Shown: positions 1 to 7,290, numbered from the stretch's first letter. The stretch: DNA of 36,202 nt from an uncultured Eubacteriales bacterium (GCA_949740695.1 CATJIY010000042.1:1-36202); one strand, 5' to 3'. The notes: a model not told the origin generated them from the sequence alone. A program made the numbers and translations.

Positions 1-2
1 AA

Positions 3-79
3 TGGTACGCCCGAGCGGATTCGAACCGCTGGCCTTCCGCTTAGGAGGCGGACGCTCTATCCTGCTGAGCTACGGACGC
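3..79 (-). tRNA. tRNA-Arg (anticodon CCU)
   Basis: The reverse strand folds into a complete 77-nt cloverleaf. The acceptor strands GCGTCCG and CGGGCGT pair with G-U wobbles, and the D arm is GCTC/GAGC. The anticodon stem TCCGC/GCGGA holds the loop CTCCTAA, giving anticodon CCU, which reads AGG arginine codons. The T arm is AGCGG-TTCGAAT-CCGCT, and CCA is encoded at the 3' end. A degenerate copy of its 5' half lies 43 bp upstream in the direction of transcription. Confidence 0.96.
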
Positions 80-122
80 ATATGGAATTTTTGGCGCCAC
101 TGGCGCACGAACTACGCACACC

Positions 123-161
123 TAGGAGGCGGACGCTCTATTCTGCTACGCTACAGACGCA
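123..161 (-). pseudogene. Truncated tRNA-Arg 5'-half copy
   Basis: Positions 123-161 match 42-80 at 35 of 39 positions, so this is a second copy of tRNA nucleotides 1-38, from the 5' end to the end of the anticodon loop. The D stem is broken (GCGT opposite GAGC) and no 3' half follows. The next bases instead form a GGCGCC-ACT-GGCGCC inverted repeat at about 94-108. It cannot make a functional tRNA. It could be a relic of a tandem duplication or of an integration at the anticodon loop; the sequence alone does not decide. Confidence 0.8.
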
Positions 162-208
162 AGTACGACTTTTCACTGGTATGCAACCCCGAGGAGCTTT
201 TATATTTT

Positions 209-397
209 TTATTGAGGGCAGCCAATATCATCTTTGTCAAACATTTCAAATCCCATCCACGGCAGTGTAACTGCCATAATCACGCAAGGAAGAAACAAGT
301 TGATTATAGCGCACAATAGGGCCATCGTCAAGGTTTGTCCGGTATTTCCCCTAAAACCCAAGCTCAGGCCCTTCCAAATGGAAGGGCCCCTACCCAT
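209..397 (-). CDS. Possible small membrane protein (62 aa), weakly supported
   Basis: This is an ATG-initiated 62-codon frame with a GGAGGG motif about 10 nt upstream. The middle (about residues 23-52) is hydrophobic and could be one membrane span, followed by a short polar tail ending CPQ. I do not recognise the family. Its first codons lie in a 10-bp perfect hairpin (367-388), which is unusual for a coding start and may mean that the frame is a by-product of a structured non-coding region. It has no convincing promoter or partner gene. I include it only because it has a ribosome binding site and a coherent hydrophobic profile. Confidence 0.2.
   Translation of the reverse strand: MGRGPSIWKGLSLGFRGNTGQTLTMALLCAIINLFLPCVIMAVTLPWMGFEMFDKDDIGCPQ
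367..388. repeat. Perfect 10-bp inverted repeat
   Basis: GGCCCTTCCA at 367-376 is perfectly complementary to TGGAAGGGCC at 379-388, separated by two bases. No T-run follows closely on either strand, so a terminator role is doubtful. It is one of three inverted repeats in this gene-poor stretch. Confidence 0.6.
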
Positions 398-436
398 CTG
401 CTATTTTCCCTCCGCCAACCCTCTGTCCAAGTATAA

Positions 437-501
437 GAACCTGTATTCATAATCGAAAATGCTGAATGACCGAGAGCTTTTAAGGTTATGAATACAAGTT
501 C
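437..501. repeat. Inverted repeat, 15 of 16 bp, 33-nt loop
   Basis: GAACCTGTATTCATAA at 437-452 pairs with TTATGAATACAAGTTC at 486-501 with one mismatch (a G-U pair in RNA). The spacer is 33 bases and shows no other strong pairing. Function unknown. Confidence 0.6.
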
Positions 502-541
502 TAAACATTGGCTAAAGCAGGAGAGACAATCCAAGGTCCTC

Positions 542-631
542 GCCGCCGGAACAACTATAAACGGTAGTCCCGCCGAATTGGAGCGGCAGACAGCCCACCG
601 GTCCAATTGCTGCGCCAGTTGTTCCGGCGGC
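542..631. repeat. 90-bp nested inverted repeat downstream of purB
   Basis: A perfect 15-bp stem (542-556 with 617-631, beginning GCCGCCGGAACAACT) encloses a second imperfect stem (576-586 with 598-608, AATTGGA paired with TCCAATT plus CGG/CCG). Its outer arm ends 42 bp past the purB stop. No uracil run follows, so it looks more like a MITE-type element, a structured RNA or an mRNA 3'-end stabiliser than a rho-independent terminator. Confidence 0.65.
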
Positions 632-673
632 AAAGGTCGGAAGATACTACATCCATAAGCGCAATCGCCGGCG

Positions 674-2092
674 TTACAAGTTGATAGCGGGAGCCGCCTG
701 CTCCTGTGTCTGGGCCAAAATTGGCTCCAACTGAGCTAGAAACGTTTCTACCTGCCGGGACGAACGACCGGTATACCGCCGTCCGTCCATCAGCGCGGTC
801 AATTCCTCTAACGTCATGCCAAAGCTGGAGTCGGCAGCCAACCGCTGAAGAAGATCGCAGGACTCCCCCTCCTTCATTCTGGCAGTGGCCGCCATGGAGT
901 GGGTACGGATGATCTCATGCAGCTGTTGACGGTCTCCGCCCCGTTTCACCGCCTCCATCATGAGGTTTTCGGTGGCAATAAAAGGAAGGTACTCCTTAAC
1001 CGCCTTGGCGATAACTTTTTCGTTCACTCGGATGCCCTGGGTAACATTTTGCATCAAACGCAGAATCGCGTCGGCGCACAAAAATCCCTCTGGCAAAGAG
1101 ATGCGGCGGTTGGCCGAATCATCTAATGTGCGCTCCATCCACTGAACGCTGGCAGTCATGGGGGCGTTCATAGCATCGGCCATCAGGTAGCGGGCCAGTG
1201 AGCAAATGCGCTCGGAGCGCATAGGGTTGCGCTTATAGGCCATGGCGGAAGATCCAACCTGTTTGTCCTCAAAGGGTTCTTCCATCTGGCGGTCGTGCTG
1301 AAGCAGGCGCATGTCGTTGGCAAACCGGTAACAGCTCTGGGCAATAGCGCTGAGCACATTGAGAATCCGGCTATCAAACTTGCGGGTATAGGTTTGGCCG
1401 GATACCGGGAAGATACGCTCAAAGCCAAATTCCGCAGCGATCATCCGGTTCATCTGGTCAATTTTGCCCTCGTCCCCCTCAAACAGATCCAAAAAGCTGG
1501 CTTCAGTGCCCGTAGTGCCCCGGCAACCCAAAAACCGCATAGAATCCAAAACAAAGTCCAGTTCCTCCAAATCCAACCACAGATCTTGAAGCCATAGCGT
1601 AGCCCGCTTCCCTACCGTCACCAGTTGGGCGGGCTGATAGTGGGTATAGCCCAGGGTGGGCAAATCCTTATATTGACGGGCAAAACCAGCCAGGTTTTTC
1701 ATAGCGGCCAACAGCTGGCCCCGCAAATACCGCAGCCCGTCTCGATAAAGAATTAAGTCGGCGTTATCGGTGACATAACAGGAAGTTGCGCCCAAGTGAA
1801 TAATACCCTTGGCGTCGGGAGCCGCTAAGCCATAGGCGTGAATATGGGCCATTACATCGTGGCGAATTTCTTTCTCTTTCAGCCGGACGGCCTCATAGTC
1901 AATATCGGTAAGATGCGCTTCCAACTGGTCTACCTGTTCCTGCGTGATGGGCAGGCCCAGCTTGTGCTGTGCGCGAGCCAAAGCCACCCACAGCTTACGC
2001 CAGGTCTGATAGCGGGCGTCGGAAGAAAACAAGCGGAGCATCTCCTCCGAGGCATAGCGGGAGGAAAGCGGACTTTCATAACAATCTTTCAT
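674..2092 (-). CDS. purB: Adenylosuccinate lyase (eukaryote-like ADSL type)
   Basis: This enzyme cleaves adenylosuccinate to AMP and SAICAR to AICAR, releasing fumarate, in cytosolic purine synthesis. The 472-aa protein carries the fumarase/ASL superfamily signature SSAMAYKRNPMRSE at residues 281-294, which includes the flexible catalytic serine loop. It also has HDVMAHIH at 78-85 and the region of the catalytic histidine, GYTHYQPAQ, near 151. Length and many motifs (for example TASVQWMERTLDDSANRRI) resemble human ADSL rather than the roughly 430-aa Bacillus PurB. It starts 9 bp after the purA stop with a GAGGTGAT ribosome binding site, so the two are an operon that completes IMP to AMP. No standard terminator follows. 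Confidence 0.96.
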   Translation of the reverse strand: MKDCYESPLSSRYASEEMLRLFSSDARYQTWRKLWVALARAQHKLGLPITQEQVDQLEAHLTDIDYEAVRLKEKEIRHDVMAHIHAYGLAAPDAKGIIHLGATSCYVTDNADLILYRDGLRYLRGQLLAAMKNLAGFARQYKDLPTLGYTHYQPAQLVTVGKRATLWLQDLWLDLEELDFVLDSMRFLGCRGTTGTEASFLDLFEGDEGKIDQMNRMIAAEFGFERIFPVSGQTYTRKFDSRILNVLSAIAQSCYRFANDMRLLQHDRQMEEPFEDKQVGSSAMAYKRNPMRSERICSLARYLMADAMNAPMTASVQWMERTLDDSANRRISLPEGFLCADAILRLMQNVTQGIRVNEKVIAKAVKEYLPFIATENLMMEAVKRGGDRQQLHEIIRTHSMAATARMKEGESCDLLQRLAADSSFGMTLEELTALMDGRRYTGRSSRQVETFLAQLEPILAQTQEQAAPAINL

Positions 2093-2101
2093 ACCATCAC
2101 C

Positions 2102-3376
2102 TCAGCGCAGAATAATCGCATCCCGTTCAGCGCCCACCGACACATAGCCGATATGACAGCCAATGGCGCGTTCCACATACAATACATAATCCTGAGCAGC
2201 CTGGGGCAAATCTTCAAACCGGCGAACGCCGCTGATATCGCACTTCCAGCCTGGGAGATCGGTGTAGACCGGTTTTGCGCGGTCCAGCAGCGCAGGGAAC
2301 GGAAAGTCCTGGGTCTGCTTGCCGTCAATTTCATAGTGGGTACACACTGGGATTTTTTCCATATACGACAGTACGTCCAACTTGGTAAACGCCACATTGG
2401 TAGCGCCCTGGAGGGTCGCTCCATAACGAGTGGCCCCCAGACCCAGCGGCCCCACCCGCCGGGGGCGGCCGGTAGCCGCGCCGTATTCGCCGCCAGCTTC
2501 CCGAAGCGCATCGGCTTCCGGCCCGAACCATTCGCAAGTAAAAGGACCCTCGCCCACGCAAGAGGAATATGCCTTAACCACGCCGATGACCTGATCTACT
2601 GGACTTCCGGGAATACCCGCGCCTACTGGCGCGTAAGCGGCAATGTTGTTAGAAGAGGAAGTATATGGCCAGATGCCGAAATCCAAATCCCGCAAAGCGC
2701 CCAGCTGAGCCTCAAACAAAATATCTTTGCCCTGGGACTGCGCCTGCCGCAAAAACGCGCCGGTATCGCATACAAAGGGAGCGATCTGCCCACCGTATTC
2801 CTCCAGCCAGGCCATCATGTCCTCCAGGGAATAGGGTTTGGCATGATAAACGTTTTCAATAGTCAGGTTCTTCCACTCCAAAATGCCCGCTAAACGGCCC
2901 CGGAGATACTGGGGATAAAGCAGTTCTCCCGCCTGAATGGTCTTTTTCTGATATTTGTCGCTGTAAACCGGCGCGATGCCCCGTTTGGTAGAGCCATAAG
3001 CCCGGTCTTTCAGGCGGGCTTCCTCCAAAGCGTCCAAATCCCGATGATAAGGAAACACCAGAGTCGCCCGATCAGAGATTTTGAAATTATCCGGCGTGAT
3101 GGAGATGCCCGCTTGCCGGAGGTTGGCGATTTCCTTGCACAGGTGCTGGCAGTCAATCACCACCCCGTTTCCCAGCACATTCACTACTTCAGGCCGAAAA
3201 ATGCCGGAAGGCAGCAAATTGAGAGCAAATTTGCCATGGTCATTGATAACGGTGTGCCCGGCGTTGTTGCCACCCTGATAACGCACCACCACATCATACT
3301 GCTGGGTAATCAGATCCACCATACGGCCCTTGCCCTCATCACCCCAGTTAATGCCTACGATTGCGCAGTTGGACAT
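2102..3376 (-). CDS. purA: Adenylosuccinate synthetase
   Basis: This enzyme makes adenylosuccinate from IMP, aspartate and GTP, the first committed step to AMP. The 424-aa protein begins with the P-loop-like GTP/IMP site WGDEGKG (residues 11-17, catalytic Asp13). It has NNAGHT near 37-42 with the catalytic His41, and GEYGAATGRPRR before the C-terminal GTP-binding part. The usual GAQG-x-LLDIDxG segment reads EAQLGALRDLDFG, and the following SSSN loop is also variant, so the protein belongs to a divergent subfamily. The start is set by AGGAGG just upstream of the ATG. It is first in a two-gene operon with purB, and its promoter faces that of a LysR regulator. Confidence 0.96.
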   Translation of the reverse strand: MSNCAIVGINWGDEGKGRMVDLITQQYDVVVRYQGGNNAGHTVINDHGKFALNLLPSGIFRPEVVNVLGNGVVIDCQHLCKEIANLRQAGISITPDNFKISDRATLVFPYHRDLDALEEARLKDRAYGSTKRGIAPVYSDKYQKKTIQAGELLYPQYLRGRLAGILEWKNLTIENVYHAKPYSLEDMMAWLEEYGGQIAPFVCDTGAFLRQAQSQGKDILFEAQLGALRDLDFGIWPYTSSSNNIAAYAPVGAGIPGSPVDQVIGVVKAYSSCVGEGPFTCEWFGPEADALREAGGEYGAATGRPRRVGPLGLGATRYGATLQGATNVAFTKLDVLSYMEKIPVCTHYEIDGKQTQDFPFPALLDRAKPVYTDLPGWKCDISGVRRFEDLPQAAQDYVLYVERAIGCHIGYVSVGAERDAIILR

Positions 3377-3441
3377 AAAAATTCCTCCTGTTCCCGGCCG
3401 CCCTTCCCCTCAACGGAAAAGTACCTGCAAAACCGGTTTGA

Positions 3442-3471
3442 TTTTAAAAAACGTGAAAAAAGGATTGTCAA
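3442..3471 (-). promoter_or_regulatory. Probable purA-purB promoter
   Basis: On the minus strand a perfect TTGACA (3471 to 3466) is followed after 17-18 bp by TTTAAA or TTAAAA (3448-3442) as a weak -10. The -35 shares its bases with the -35 of the opposite LysR promoter. The spacing is good but the -10 is imperfect. Confidence 0.45.
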
Positions 3472-3493
3472 ATCAGAACACTTTGATTATACT
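3465..3493 (+). promoter_or_regulatory. Promoter of the LysR regulator gene
   Basis: TTGTCA (3465-3470), a 17-bp spacer and TATACT (3488-3493) make a good sigma-A-type promoter. Transcription would start near 3500, about 64 bp before the regulator ATG. Its -35 overlaps the -35 of the divergent purA promoter, so the two cannot both be occupied. Confidence 0.65.
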
Positions 3494-3563
3494 AAGAATA
3501 AAGCTATTCGTAAAGCCAAACTTTTGAATGTTTATCATAAGTCTGATGAATAGGCGGTGACAA

Positions 3564-4478
3564 ATGGAAGCTAAGTTGGAGCTGTACCGGGTCTTTCAGG
3601 TGGTGGCTGAAGCGGGGAGCATCTCAGCGGCGGCGAAGGCGCTTTATCTCTCCCAACCGGCGGCCAGCCAGGCGGTTAAGCGGCTGGAAGATCAGCTTCG
3701 CACGCCTCTATTTGTCCGGGGAAAGCGAGGGGTGACCCTGACGCGAGAGGGCCGTCTGCTTTATGAGCAGGTGCGGGGCGCGATCTGCTTGCTGGAAAAC
3801 GCCGAGGAAAAACTGCGCCAGACCCGCTTGCTGGAAACCGGACAGCTGGTCATTGGCGCCAGCGACACCATGACCAGAACCTTTTTGCTGCCCTATTTAG
3901 AGGCCTTCCGGCGGGAAAAACCGGGGGTGCGGCTTCAGCTGCGCAACGGCACCAGCCGGCAGGTACTGTCTCTTCTAAGCCAGGGAACGGTGGATATCGC
4001 TTTTGCCAGCATGCCGGAGGAAACCGCCAATTTTCAAACTGAGGTATGTTTTGACACGCATATGGTGTTTGTGGCGGCAGCCGGATATCCCTGTGACTTT
4101 CAGCGGACCCACACCCTGGCCGAAGTGGCTCGGATGCCCCTGATTCTGCTGGACCGGCAGGCTGGTTCCCGGCTCTATCTGGAAAAGCGGTTCGAAAGTC
4201 TGGGCTTGGCTTTACGTCCCGAAATGGAGCTGGCAACCCACGACCTGCTGCTTCAGCTGGCCCGTATTGGACTAGGCGTGGCCTGCGTCACTCGGGAATA
4301 TGCCCACATTGAACTGGCGGAAGGCTTGGTGCGCGAGCTGCGCACCGCACCGGTAATCCCTCCCCGGCAAGCGGTGATGTGTACTTTACCCCAGACGGCG
4401 CAAACCCCGGCGGTAGCCCACTTTATGGCTTTTGTCCGGAGAGGGCGGACGGCTCCTCAAAGTCAACAGCAATCCTAA
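3564..4478 (+). CDS. LysR-family transcriptional regulator
   Basis: The 304-aa protein has the LysR plan. An N-terminal winged helix-turn-helix (about residues 17-66, with SAAAKALYLSQPAASQAVKR as the helix-turn-helix) is followed by a two-lobed effector domain starting near 90. The ATG has GGCGGTGA upstream. It is transcribed away from purA with overlapping promoters. That is the arrangement LysR regulators usually have with a target gene, so purA-purB is a candidate target, along with the following plus-strand operon and its own gene. The effector cannot be predicted. No strong terminator follows; a short GGCG-TTC-CGCC hairpin at 4510-4520 is the nearest structure. Confidence 0.92.
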   Translation: MEAKLELYRVFQVVAEAGSISAAAKALYLSQPAASQAVKRLEDQLRTPLFVRGKRGVTLTREGRLLYEQVRGAICLLENAEEKLRQTRLLETGQLVIGASDTMTRTFLLPYLEAFRREKPGVRLQLRNGTSRQVLSLLSQGTVDIAFASMPEETANFQTEVCFDTHMVFVAAAGYPCDFQRTHTLAEVARMPLILLDRQAGSRLYLEKRFESLGLALRPEMELATHDLLLQLARIGLGVACVTREYAHIELAEGLVRELRTAPVIPPRQAVMCTLPQTAQTPAVAHFMAFVRRGRTAPQSQQQS

Positions 4479-4566
4479 CTGGCCAGCCTGGCGGCTTTTG
4501 ACCAAAAAAGGCGTTCCGCCATACAGGTTCTGACAGCAGACGACCAAATCCGCAACAAGATACGAG

Positions 4567-4572
4567 TATAAT
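4567..4572 (+). promoter_or_regulatory. Candidate -10 box for the 4629-7260 operon
   Basis: A perfect TATAAT lies 57 bp before the ATG of the 72-aa gene. No convincing -35 is found 16-18 bp upstream and there is no extended TGN, so an activator may be needed. The upstream LysR protein is an obvious candidate. Confidence 0.4.
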
Positions 4573-4628
4573 AGTTAGTGGTTCTACGAAAGCCCAGGCC
4601 CCAGTCCTGGGGAAAGGAGCAGAAAACC

Positions 4629-4847
4629 ATGGAAAAAATCATTTTGCGATATGGAAAAAAGGGCTATACCCTGACCCAGCTGGAAGCGGCGGCCAGCGCC
4701 TTTGCCGCTGCGCAAGGGCTGACCGATTCCAACCTGGAAATTTATCATGACTTTGAAGAGCTGGCGGTCTTTGGCGAAGACCGGCATGGTCAGCGGTGCG
4801 AAGCATCGTTGCCCTTTTCCCAACTGGAAAGGTGGGTCCAGGTATGA
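4629..4847 (+). CDS. Conserved-looking small protein of unknown function (72 aa)
   Basis: I chose the ATG at 4629 because GGAAAGGAG lies at the right distance upstream; an earlier in-frame start at 4578 has no such site. The protein begins MEKIILRYGKKGYTLTQ and is acidic in its second half, with no signal peptide, membrane span or cysteine motif. I do not recognise the family. Its stop overlaps the start of the next gene by four bases (ATGA), so it is translationally coupled to the GNAT acetyltransferase. It may be a partner or substrate-delivery protein of that enzyme, but nothing in the sequence proves this. Confidence 0.65.
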   Translation: MEKIILRYGKKGYTLTQLEAAASAFAAAQGLTDSNLEIYHDFEELAVFGEDRHGQRCEASLPFSQLERWVQV

Positions 4848-5332
4848 GCGCGCAAATTATTTTGTCTGAATATAAGCCGGGAGAAGCGGGAGCGCTGGTG
4901 CGTCTTTTTTATCAAACGGTGCACACCGTATGCCTGGGAGACTATACTCAAGAGCAGGTAGACGCTTGGGCGGACGGCAAAGCCGACCCGGCCCAATGGG
5001 ACAAGTCTTTTTTGCAGCACCAGACCCTGGTGGCAAGGATTGGCGGCGAACTGGCTGGTTTTGCCGATCTGGACGGAGATTATCTGGACAGGCTGTATGT
5101 CCATCGAGACTATCAGCGGCAAGGTGTGGGAACCGCCCTGGCCCAAGCGCTGGAACAACGAGCTGGGGAAAAAGGCTGTCCCCGAATAAGCGCCCATGTT
5201 TCCATCACTGCCCGGCCCTTTTTTGAGCAACGAGGTTACAAGCTTGTTCGGGAACAACAAGTGGAACGAGGCGGGGTTTTTTTGACCAATTTTATTATGG
5301 AAAAGACTTTGAACGCCCCGAAAGACCACTAA
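4844..5332 (+). CDS. GNAT-family N-acetyltransferase
   Basis: The 162-aa protein has the GNAT fold pattern: an N-terminal region ending near 60, a beta strand around residues 60-75 (LVARIGGELAGFADL), then motif A with the acetyl-CoA pyrophosphate loop RQGVGTAL near 99-106. A C-terminal FFEQRGY element is typical of motif B. It resembles the YafP-like group, but the acceptor substrate is unknown. The ATG at 4844 overlaps the upstream stop by four bases and has GGAAAGGTGG upstream, so I prefer it to the in-frame start at 4796. Next gene follows after 20 bp. Confidence 0.88.
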   Translation: MSAQIILSEYKPGEAGALVRLFYQTVHTVCLGDYTQEQVDAWADGKADPAQWDKSFLQHQTLVARIGGELAGFADLDGDYLDRLYVHRDYQRQGVGTALAQALEQRAGEKGCPRISAHVSITARPFFEQRGYKLVREQQVERGGVFLTNFIMEKTLNAPKDH

Positions 5333-5352
5333 AACAAAGGCGAAAGCATTTC

Positions 5353-5907
5353 ATGAGCAAGATCAAGATCCTCCTGTGGGGAAGCGCACTGCTAACAACA
5401 GCGGGGGCGGTAGCCGCAACAGCCTTTTACCGCAACAGCGGGCCGGAATGGCTATTGCCTGCGGCAATTACTTTGGGGACCACTGCCTATCATCTGCTCA
5501 TTCGGATCATTTTCGGAGGAGCGGTAAATTGGGTGATGCGCAACCGGGCCAACCCGCAAAATAGCTGGTTCCGCCTTCGCTCCTGGGAACCGGCCCTTTA
5601 CCGGCGGTTGCGGGTAAAGGTTTGGAAGGAATACCTTCCTACTTATGTGCCCACGCTATTTTCCTTTCAGCTCCACACGCCAGAGGAAATTGCCGGAGCT
5701 ATGTGTCAAGCTGAGATCGTGCATGAACTTGGCGCCATAGCCAGCCTGGCGCCCCTGGCGGCCATCCGGTGGTTCGGCTCCTGGCCGGTGTTTCTCATTA
5801 CCTCGCTGGCATCCATGAGCTTGGAACTAGCCCTGGTGGCGATTCAGCGATACAACCGGCCCCGGGTACTTCGGCTGATAACCCGGCAATCCCTATTGAA
5901 AAAATAA
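5353..5907 (+). CDS. Membrane protein, possibly CrtO-like acyltransferase family
   Basis: The 184-aa protein has hydrophobic segments near residues 7-25, 33-55, 128-140 and 145-163, so it is probably an integral membrane protein. The segment RLRVKVWKEYLP, then CQAEIVHE near 119-126 and the C-terminal IQRYNRPR recall the family of glycosyl-4,4'-diaponeurosporenoate acyltransferase (CrtO) and its many uncharacterised relatives in Firmicutes. That is a resemblance from memory of motifs, not a search result. No carotenoid genes are nearby, so the CrtO reaction itself is unlikely here. It sits in the five-gene operon between the GNAT and SDR genes. Confidence 0.6.
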   Translation: MSKIKILLWGSALLTTAGAVAATAFYRNSGPEWLLPAAITLGTTAYHLLIRIIFGGAVNWVMRNRANPQNSWFRLRSWEPALYRRLRVKVWKEYLPTYVPTLFSFQLHTPEEIAGAMCQAEIVHELGAIASLAPLAAIRWFGSWPVFLITSLASMSLELALVAIQRYNRPRVLRLITRQSLLKK

Positions 5908-5940
5908 AACGAATAGAGAAAAAATATCGGGGTGAAACGT

Positions 5941-6732
5941 ATGAAACAAGTGGCGGTGATCACCGGAGGCAGCTCAGGCATCGGACTGGAAACCGCAAAG
6001 CTGCTGGCTCAGCAAGGTTACGCGGTTTATGAATTAAGCCGGAGCCAGCGCCGCCATCCAGATATCTTCCACATCTCCGCCGACGTGACGAAAGAAGACA
6101 CCCTTCAAGCGGCGGCTCAGATCATTTTAGACCGGGAAGGGCAAGTGGATCTGGTGGTAAACAACGCCGGATTTGGCATCTCTGGAGCAATAGAGTTCAC
6201 CGATACAGCAGAAGCCATCCGGCAATTTGACGTGAATTTCTTCGGCATGGCGCGGGTCAACCGCATATTCCTTCCCATTTTACGGCGGCAAAGGCGGGGT
6301 AAGATCATCAATATCAGCAGCGTAGCCTCCCCGGTGGCTATCCCCTTCCAGGCTTATTATTCGGCGGCAAAAGCGGCTATTGACAGTTATACCCTGGCTT
6401 TAGCCAACGAAGTCCGCCCTTATGGCATAACAGTTTGCGCCGTCCGTCCCGGAGATATCCGCACCGGATTTACCGCTGCAAGAAGCAAAAGCGCCGCTGG
6501 AGACGACGAATACCATGGGCGGATTTCCCGTTCGGTGGCCGTCATGGAGCGGGACGAACAAAACGGAATGACGCCTCAGCAGGCGGCGAAAGCCATCTGC
6601 AAAGCGGCAAACAAGTCCCACCCAAAACCGCTCGCCTCCATCGGATTTTCTTATCAGGCCGTCTGCCTGTTAGTAAAACTGTTGCCCTGCCGGTTGGCCA
6701 ACTGGATTGTTGGGAAAATTTACGCCAAATAA
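5941..6732 (+). CDS. Short-chain dehydrogenase/reductase (SDR)
   Basis: The 263-aa protein is a classical SDR. It has the cofactor-binding TGGSSGIG at residues 8-15, NNAG near 76-79, and the catalytic Ser followed by YSAAK (near 140-145) of the Ser-Tyr-Lys triad. It would oxidise or reduce a hydroxyl/keto group with NAD(P)(H); the substrate cannot be predicted. The ATG at 5941 follows GGGGTG at 5929-5934, so I prefer it to the in-frame GTG at 5932, which overlaps that site. It is in line with the preceding membrane protein gene (33-bp gap) and the P-loop gene (12-bp gap). Confidence 0.9.
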   Translation: MKQVAVITGGSSGIGLETAKLLAQQGYAVYELSRSQRRHPDIFHISADVTKEDTLQAAAQIILDREGQVDLVVNNAGFGISGAIEFTDTAEAIRQFDVNFFGMARVNRIFLPILRRQRRGKIINISSVASPVAIPFQAYYSAAKAAIDSYTLALANEVRPYGITVCAVRPGDIRTGFTAARSKSAAGDDEYHGRISRSVAVMERDEQNGMTPQQAAKAICKAANKSHPKPLASIGFSYQAVCLLVKLLPCRLANWIVGKIYAK

Positions 6733-6744
6733 AAGGGGCGCGTT

Positions 6745-7260
6745 ATGGTAATTTTGATTACAGGACCTTCCCACACCGGAAAAACTCTGCTTGCCCAGAG
6801 GCTTTTAGAGCGATACGGTTATCCTTACCTTTCCATAGATCACCTGAAAATGGGATTGATCCGCAGCGGGAACGCCAATCTGACTCCCATGAGCACAGAC
6901 CAGGCGCTAACCGGCTATCTTTGGCCGATTGTCCGGGAGATGGTGAAAACCGTCATTGAAAACCGGCAAAATCTGATTGTAGAGGGATGCTATATCCCTT
7001 TTGACTGGGCAGCAGATTTTACGGCGGATTATCGAAAAGAAATTCGATATTGCTGTTTGGTCATGAGCGAGACTTACATAAAAGCCCGCTACGCGGACAT
7101 CAAAAAACATGCCAATGCCATTGAGACTCGGCTGGACGACGCCGACTGTACCCTGGAGGCTTTATTACGGGACAATCAAGAAACATTGGATCAATGCCGG
7201 CGGTACGGGACAGAATACTGTTTGATTGACGGGGAATATCTTGTAGATTTTGAGCCGTAA
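6745..7260 (+). CDS. P-loop NTPase, kinase-like
   Basis: The 171-aa protein starts directly with a Walker A motif, GPSHTGKT (residues 7-14). A short hydrophobic strand and Asp (YPYLSIDHLKMG) and a Walker B-like VEGCYIPFDW region follow. This layout resembles small-molecule kinases of the adenylate kinase/AAA-33 type, which phosphorylate a metabolite, nucleotide or antibiotic. The substrate is unknown. AAAGGGGCG precedes the ATG. It is the last gene of the run starting at 4629. No terminator precedes the next promoter at 7291-7319. Confidence 0.75.
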   Translation: MVILITGPSHTGKTLLAQRLLERYGYPYLSIDHLKMGLIRSGNANLTPMSTDQALTGYLWPIVREMVKTVIENRQNLIVEGCYIPFDWAADFTADYRKEIRYCCLVMSETYIKARYADIKKHANAIETRLDDADCTLEALLRDNQETLDQCRRYGTEYCLIDGEYLVDFEP

Positions 7261-7290
7261 CCCATTTGAAACAGAGAAACCCTGTGGGGA

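Larger units (their letters stand above)
80..673. other. 593-bp region between tRNA-Arg and purB, rich in inverted repeats
   Basis: No well-supported gene lies here. The stretch holds the tRNA fragment (123-161), a weak small ORF on the minus strand (209-397) and three inverted repeats at 367-388, 437-501 and 542-631. No uracil run follows any of these repeats in the purB direction, so none is a standard terminator. The region may be the remains of a small non-autonomous element or an untranslated RNA region after purB. Confidence 0.6.

Noticed and set aside
2..319. 105-aa plus-strand frame with a repeated GGGRSILL motif
   Set aside because: It reads antisense through the tRNA and its partial copy; the amino-acid repeat is a by-product of that duplication.
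364..633. 89-aa minus-strand frame after purB
   Set aside because: It starts at TTG inside the 542-631 inverted repeat, has no ribosome binding site and no recognisable fold.
1838..2893. 351-aa plus-strand frame
   Set aside because: It is antisense to purB/purA, whose motifs are unmistakable; no start signals.
4510..4520. GGCG-TTC-CGCC mini-hairpin after the LysR gene
   Set aside because: Only four base pairs, and the T-run is on the wrong strand for the LysR transcript.
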